From Lumnitzera littorea (Eukaryota > Streptophyta > Magnoliopsida > Myrtales > Combretaceae), in NCBI GenBank assembly GCA_024138015.1, contig JAMXBB010000008.1:123002-187001 (forward strand): a DNA stretch of 64,000 nt. Reading direction: 5' to 3'. Each line of letters starts with the position of its first letter. The stretch's first letter is position 1. A program made the translations under genes and the position numbers. This document shows positions 60,880-64,000 of the stretch, piece after piece. A model generated the notes under the pieces. That model was not told the origin of the DNA. It did not search any database and saw only the letters and a program-made list of their open reading frames with translations.

Positions 60880-62319
60880 TTAAAGCTTAAGATATGTTGT
60901 TGACATTGGATGAAAGATGGAATCAGACTCAAGTGCAGCTGCCAATTCTGGCCATAATATGGCTGAAATAGTCCATGAGCCATCACCTCTAGCACTTGGC
61001 CTTTGGTTCATGTAGCCAACACCTATCTTTTCAATGATGGAACAAACTGTTCCTAATATTGGGCTGCCAAAACCAAAGTCCACTTCAGCCACTGGAAACC
61101 GGCGTCCTGATGATAGAATGAGTGCCGGCCCACCCTGGCCCAAAACAATTCGAGACATCATCAACCCTGGCCTTTGGCACTCAATCCAGTCGATCAAATC
61201 CAAAAAATGAGTCTTATTTGTTACCTTACAAATTGCATTGTGAACTACCTCTGCAATACCTGTGATAGAGCCACTCTTCAACTCTGCAATACTCGCCTCT
61301 GCAAAAGCTAAGGACAATATGTTACCTATGTAATCTGACATTTTGTCTGGATTTAGATCCATTCTAGGTCGACCATCGACTAACCAACCCATTTTAGACT
61401 TTGTATGAGATTTATCAATAGTTTTGACCATTATCTTCCAGATGTAGGCTGAGAAAGCCTCGATTTTTGTTCTTCTTTGACCTTCAATGCTTGCGATTCT
61501 TTGCAGGTGATTGATGTTTGCACCATCAATATGGTAAAGGCGCTTAAGCAAGATATTCTTAGTTGGGATATTGGCGATTTCTTCCAGGGTGCATTTGATG
61601 AAAGTGTGGTCTAAAGAAGGGTGATAACAAGGTGGCGAACGTGCCTGGAGGTTTCTCCTGTGATCCGGTTTACAGGAAATGGGCTGGTTCTTAGCTACTT
61701 CTGACCATGAGACCAGGAACTTACCGAAGGCACTGGCATCACCAAGCGCATGGTCAAAGGTAAATGTAATTGAAATGCCTCCACAGGCGTACTGTGTTAC
61801 CTGTACTTGAACAGCAAAGTCGGGGATGATATTAACCAGCTTTCCTTGCATAAATTGGTCGAAATCATAGAAATCCAGTTCCTTTAGGGCTATGTTGGAA
61901 TGAGCTTCAAGGACCAGAGCACCAGAATTGTCACAAATTATTTCCGGTTCATTAGTTGTTGGGTTCTGGACTATTCTACCAGCAAAAGGGTAGAAATAAT
62001 TTAAAGTTGTGGCGAGAGAGCTCTTGATACTCTCAATTATTGAGGAAAAGGTATCGGCTCTTGGTCTGCAATAAAAATAGAAATAAGTTACAGGGAAGCG
62101 TCCTGATAGAAGGTCTAGATTGGAGAGGATGACGATATGAGGTTCAGTTGGTGGATTAGTAGCCCTGACAACACTTCTTGGACCTAAATTTACTCGAAAT
62201 GCCCTATTGACTGGAGTATTGATCTCCATTTGTGCATCTACTCTAGGAATAATAGAGCTTTCTGGGTGGTTGTGGTAACTGGCAGTGCCCAAAAGTTTCT
62301 TGCAGTTTCTGTTGGACAT
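60880..62319 (-). CDS. BAHD-family acyltransferase, single exon
   Basis: Transfers an acyl group from acyl-CoA to an alcohol or amine in the cytosol. The open frame gives 479 residues. The catalytic HxxxD motif is HALGD (H190, D194) in 'TFTFDHALGDASAF'. The second family motif, DFGWG, reads DFGFG at 414-418 (Trp to Phe), a change that mostly affects structure. The N-domain 'SNLDLLSGRFPVTYFYFY' resembles the subgroup annotated as coniferyl alcohol acyltransferase-like or hydroxycinnamoyltransferase-like, but the substrate cannot be read from sequence. Start: the first ATG at 62319 gives a 30-residue extension. The next Met (residue 31, codon at 62229-62227, MEINTPVNRAFRV) would give 449 residues, the usual family length. 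A TATA-like box about 35-40 bp upstream of the first ATG favours the later start if transcription begins near 62325. The frame is intact. Confidence 0.9.
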   Translation of the reverse strand: MSNRNCKKLLGTASYHNHPESSIIPRVDAQMEINTPVNRAFRVNLGPRSVVRATNPPTEPHIVILSNLDLLSGRFPVTYFYFYCRPRADTFSSIIESIKSSLATTLNYFYPFAGRIVQNPTTNEPEIICDNSGALVLEAHSNIALKELDFYDFDQFMQGKLVNIIPDFAVQVQVTQYACGGISITFTFDHALGDASAFGKFLVSWSEVAKNQPISCKPDHRRNLQARSPPCYHPSLDHTFIKCTLEEIANIPTKNILLKRLYHIDGANINHLQRIASIEGQRRTKIEAFSAYIWKIMVKTIDKSHTKSKMGWLVDGRPRMDLNPDKMSDYIGNILSLAFAEASIAELKSGSITGIAEVVHNAICKVTNKTHFLDLIDWIECQRPGLMMSRIVLGQGGPALILSSGRRFPVAEVDFGFGSPILGTVCSIIEKIGVGYMNQRPSARGDGSWTISAILWPELAAALESDSIFHPMSTTYLKL

Positions 62320-64000
62320 ACAATGTTATAAGTTTGACATGGGAGTGTTAGCTATATAAGGAATTGTGACAAAAGAGTGTCGTAGGATTTGGCAGAGCCT
62401 AACATTTCTGCCTTTTTCTCTTGGGCATGATATCACCTAAATGTATGTAAGTGGGTGCATCCATGTACCTTCGTGTGCTAATGTGCAGGAACTGATTTAG
62501 AAAGCATCCGCTTCTTAATACTAACCTGACAGGATCCGGATATCATCATTATATGAAGTAATTTATTCGGGATTGTGTAGTCACATCAGGAACCACTACG
62601 GTGGATTCATGAACGGCTGTCTTTTATTTGTTTTCCAATTTTAAAAGACATGAAGTTGAATGGCTTTGCATTCATCTATGATATGGAAAAAGGATTTTGT
62701 CAAGTGCCCGCTTTTTGCTTGCTTTTGTTTTTTTTTCATCTTTTATACTTCCTATGTGCTAACTTAACTTTTCCTCGTCGCTGTTTCTATGCCACGTGGA
62801 CGATGGACAAATTCATTGATGAATATGAAAGTATCTGATTAAACAGGTGTACCACTTGTGAATTACAATATATATATATATATAATTTTGCTGGTTAATA
62901 TGCTTAATCCATCATATATAGATGGGGTCAAGCAATTGCAACTTCTGTATGGCTGCTGGCTTATCTTTAATCGCAGCTTTTTTATCTAGTGTCCTGCATT
63001 TCTCTGTTGTCTCCAATATGTTTCCACCTGAGCATGCTTTTTATTTATTTTATTTTTTTTTTAAATATGTTTATTTTTTAACAGCAGAGAACTAGTTCCT
63101 ACAAATGCTATGTATCCCACGGAACAGTTCTCCGAGGGCTAATGGAAGTGGAACCCAGAGTCATATTCTCCTGTAAATGTACGTTTCTAAAAACATACTT
63201 TGAGAATGACACACTTTTATCAAAGTCATGGGATGTAAGTCTAATTCAATTCATGAGAAATGTTTTGAAAATGGCCGATGTAGCCTTTTGTTGATCGAGC
63301 TGCTGTTGATGAACTTGTTCTTCTCCGTTACACGTGTTATCTAACAATGCGTTTGGCTCGAGTCTTGCTCTCTCGAGACTTTGGAAAGAACAAGGCTGGA
63401 AAAGCCAATAAAAAAACCTAAACATTGAATTAGCACCAGAACTTTAGTTGCCAACCATGTAAAAAGTAAAAACACATCACAGGCCCCAAAGAAAAAAAAA
63501 AAAAAAGCATACCACTTGTTGGTTGGAAGTAGACATGAGGTCAGAAATGAATCTTTTTCTAACAGACTTATTCACAACGGAAATAATTTTTGGTCGGAAA
63601 ATAAATTTAGGAATTATTGAGCAAATGCTTTCCTTTGAGAGACTGCAGCCTAACGCGCTCTCGTAGCCGCTAAAAATGATCTGTCGTTTCAAAGGGTAAA
63701 CACACTTAAAAGGAGGGGAAAAAAAAGACTTAGTTTGGTGTGTTAAAGTTTGGCAGGCAACATGATGATTTCAAATTTGGGCATGTTTTGCTTGTTTGTT
63801 TGATTACCATAGGCTTAAGTAATAATTAAGTCATAGGGTAGGGGCACACTACCCACATGAGACGGAATCTTTTGGTCGAGTGGTGTAGATTCTGGTGACT
63901 CATCAGTTGTTCTATTGACCTTTTTTCCCAACCCCACCCTCCATACCGCCACATCCACAAACCCCCTCCCCAACCACCCCCCAACTGCCGCACCCCCCCC
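62320..64000. other. BAHD upstream flank and window end
   Basis: Promoter of the BAHD gene, then AT-rich DNA with a (TA)n run at about 62867-62884. The last ~80 bp (63922-64000) are very C-rich and G-poor, ending in poly(C). No gene is supported, and the frame at 63477-63692 has no recognisable domain. Confidence 0.4.
62353..62359 (-). promoter_or_regulatory. Possible TATA box of the BAHD gene
   Basis: The minus strand reads CTTATATAGC. Transcription would start about 30 bp downstream, near 62325, very close to the first ATG at 62319. Sequence only. Confidence 0.4.

Noticed and set aside
1..64000. CRISPR arrays, prokaryotic-type operons, phage or defence systems
   Set aside because: No regular short repeats with unique spacers, and all recognisable genes and repeats are of plant nuclear type.

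Overview
This looks like a nuclear window from a eudicot plant. It is AT-rich and intron-bearing, and gene islands are separated by decayed LTR retrotransposons, microsatellites and poly(A)/poly(T) tracts. The genes belong to land-plant families: an RLCK-VII kinase, a plant GT4 glycosyltransferase, a P-class PPR protein and a BAHD acyltransferase. I cannot name the species. There are no prokaryotic operons, CRISPR arrays, tRNAs or rRNAs that I can support, and I found no clearly new biological system. The interest lies in the nested transposon layers and some unexplained repeats.

Layout. 0-7 kb: a 3.1-kb solo LTR with a perfect 5-bp target-site duplication, then an antisense Athila-like fragment (gag, Asp-tRNA primer site, LTR tail). 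7.7-10.0 kb: a five-exon RLCK-VII kinase gene. 11.1-21.0 kb: a broken Ty1/copia element with both LTRs, split in its integrase by a ~5-kb LTR-like insertion that itself carries a ~1.4-kb solo LTR. 21-34 kb: an antisense LTR-like block, a LINE-type RNase H fragment, a MITE-like element and a degenerate tandem array, otherwise featureless AT-rich DNA. 34.6-36.0 kb: a single-exon GT4 gene. 36.5-37.0 kb: an antisense spliced gene tail that I cannot identify. 37-40 kb: the 3' end of an antisense SIRE-like copia element. 40.8-50.3 kb: a decayed antisense Ty3/gypsy element with both LTRs, whose left LTR is split by a second copy of the same 3-kb solo LTR seen at 1.8 kb. 52.5-53.3 kb: an irregular triplicated repeat. 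54.6-57.2 kb: an intronless PPR gene with spliced-looking DNA downstream. 60.9-62.3 kb: an antisense BAHD gene. 62.3-64 kb: flanking DNA ending in a C-rich tract.

The four genes do not form a pathway. The kinase would act in plasma-membrane immune or receptor signalling, the GT4 protein probably in the Golgi/endomembrane, the PPR protein on organelle RNA, and the BAHD enzyme on acyl-CoA and alcohol substrates in the cytosol. The GT4-PPR pairing may be conserved microsynteny with Arabidopsis chromosome 4. That rests on my memory of the Arabidopsis map and needs checking. All retroelement coding regions are broken.
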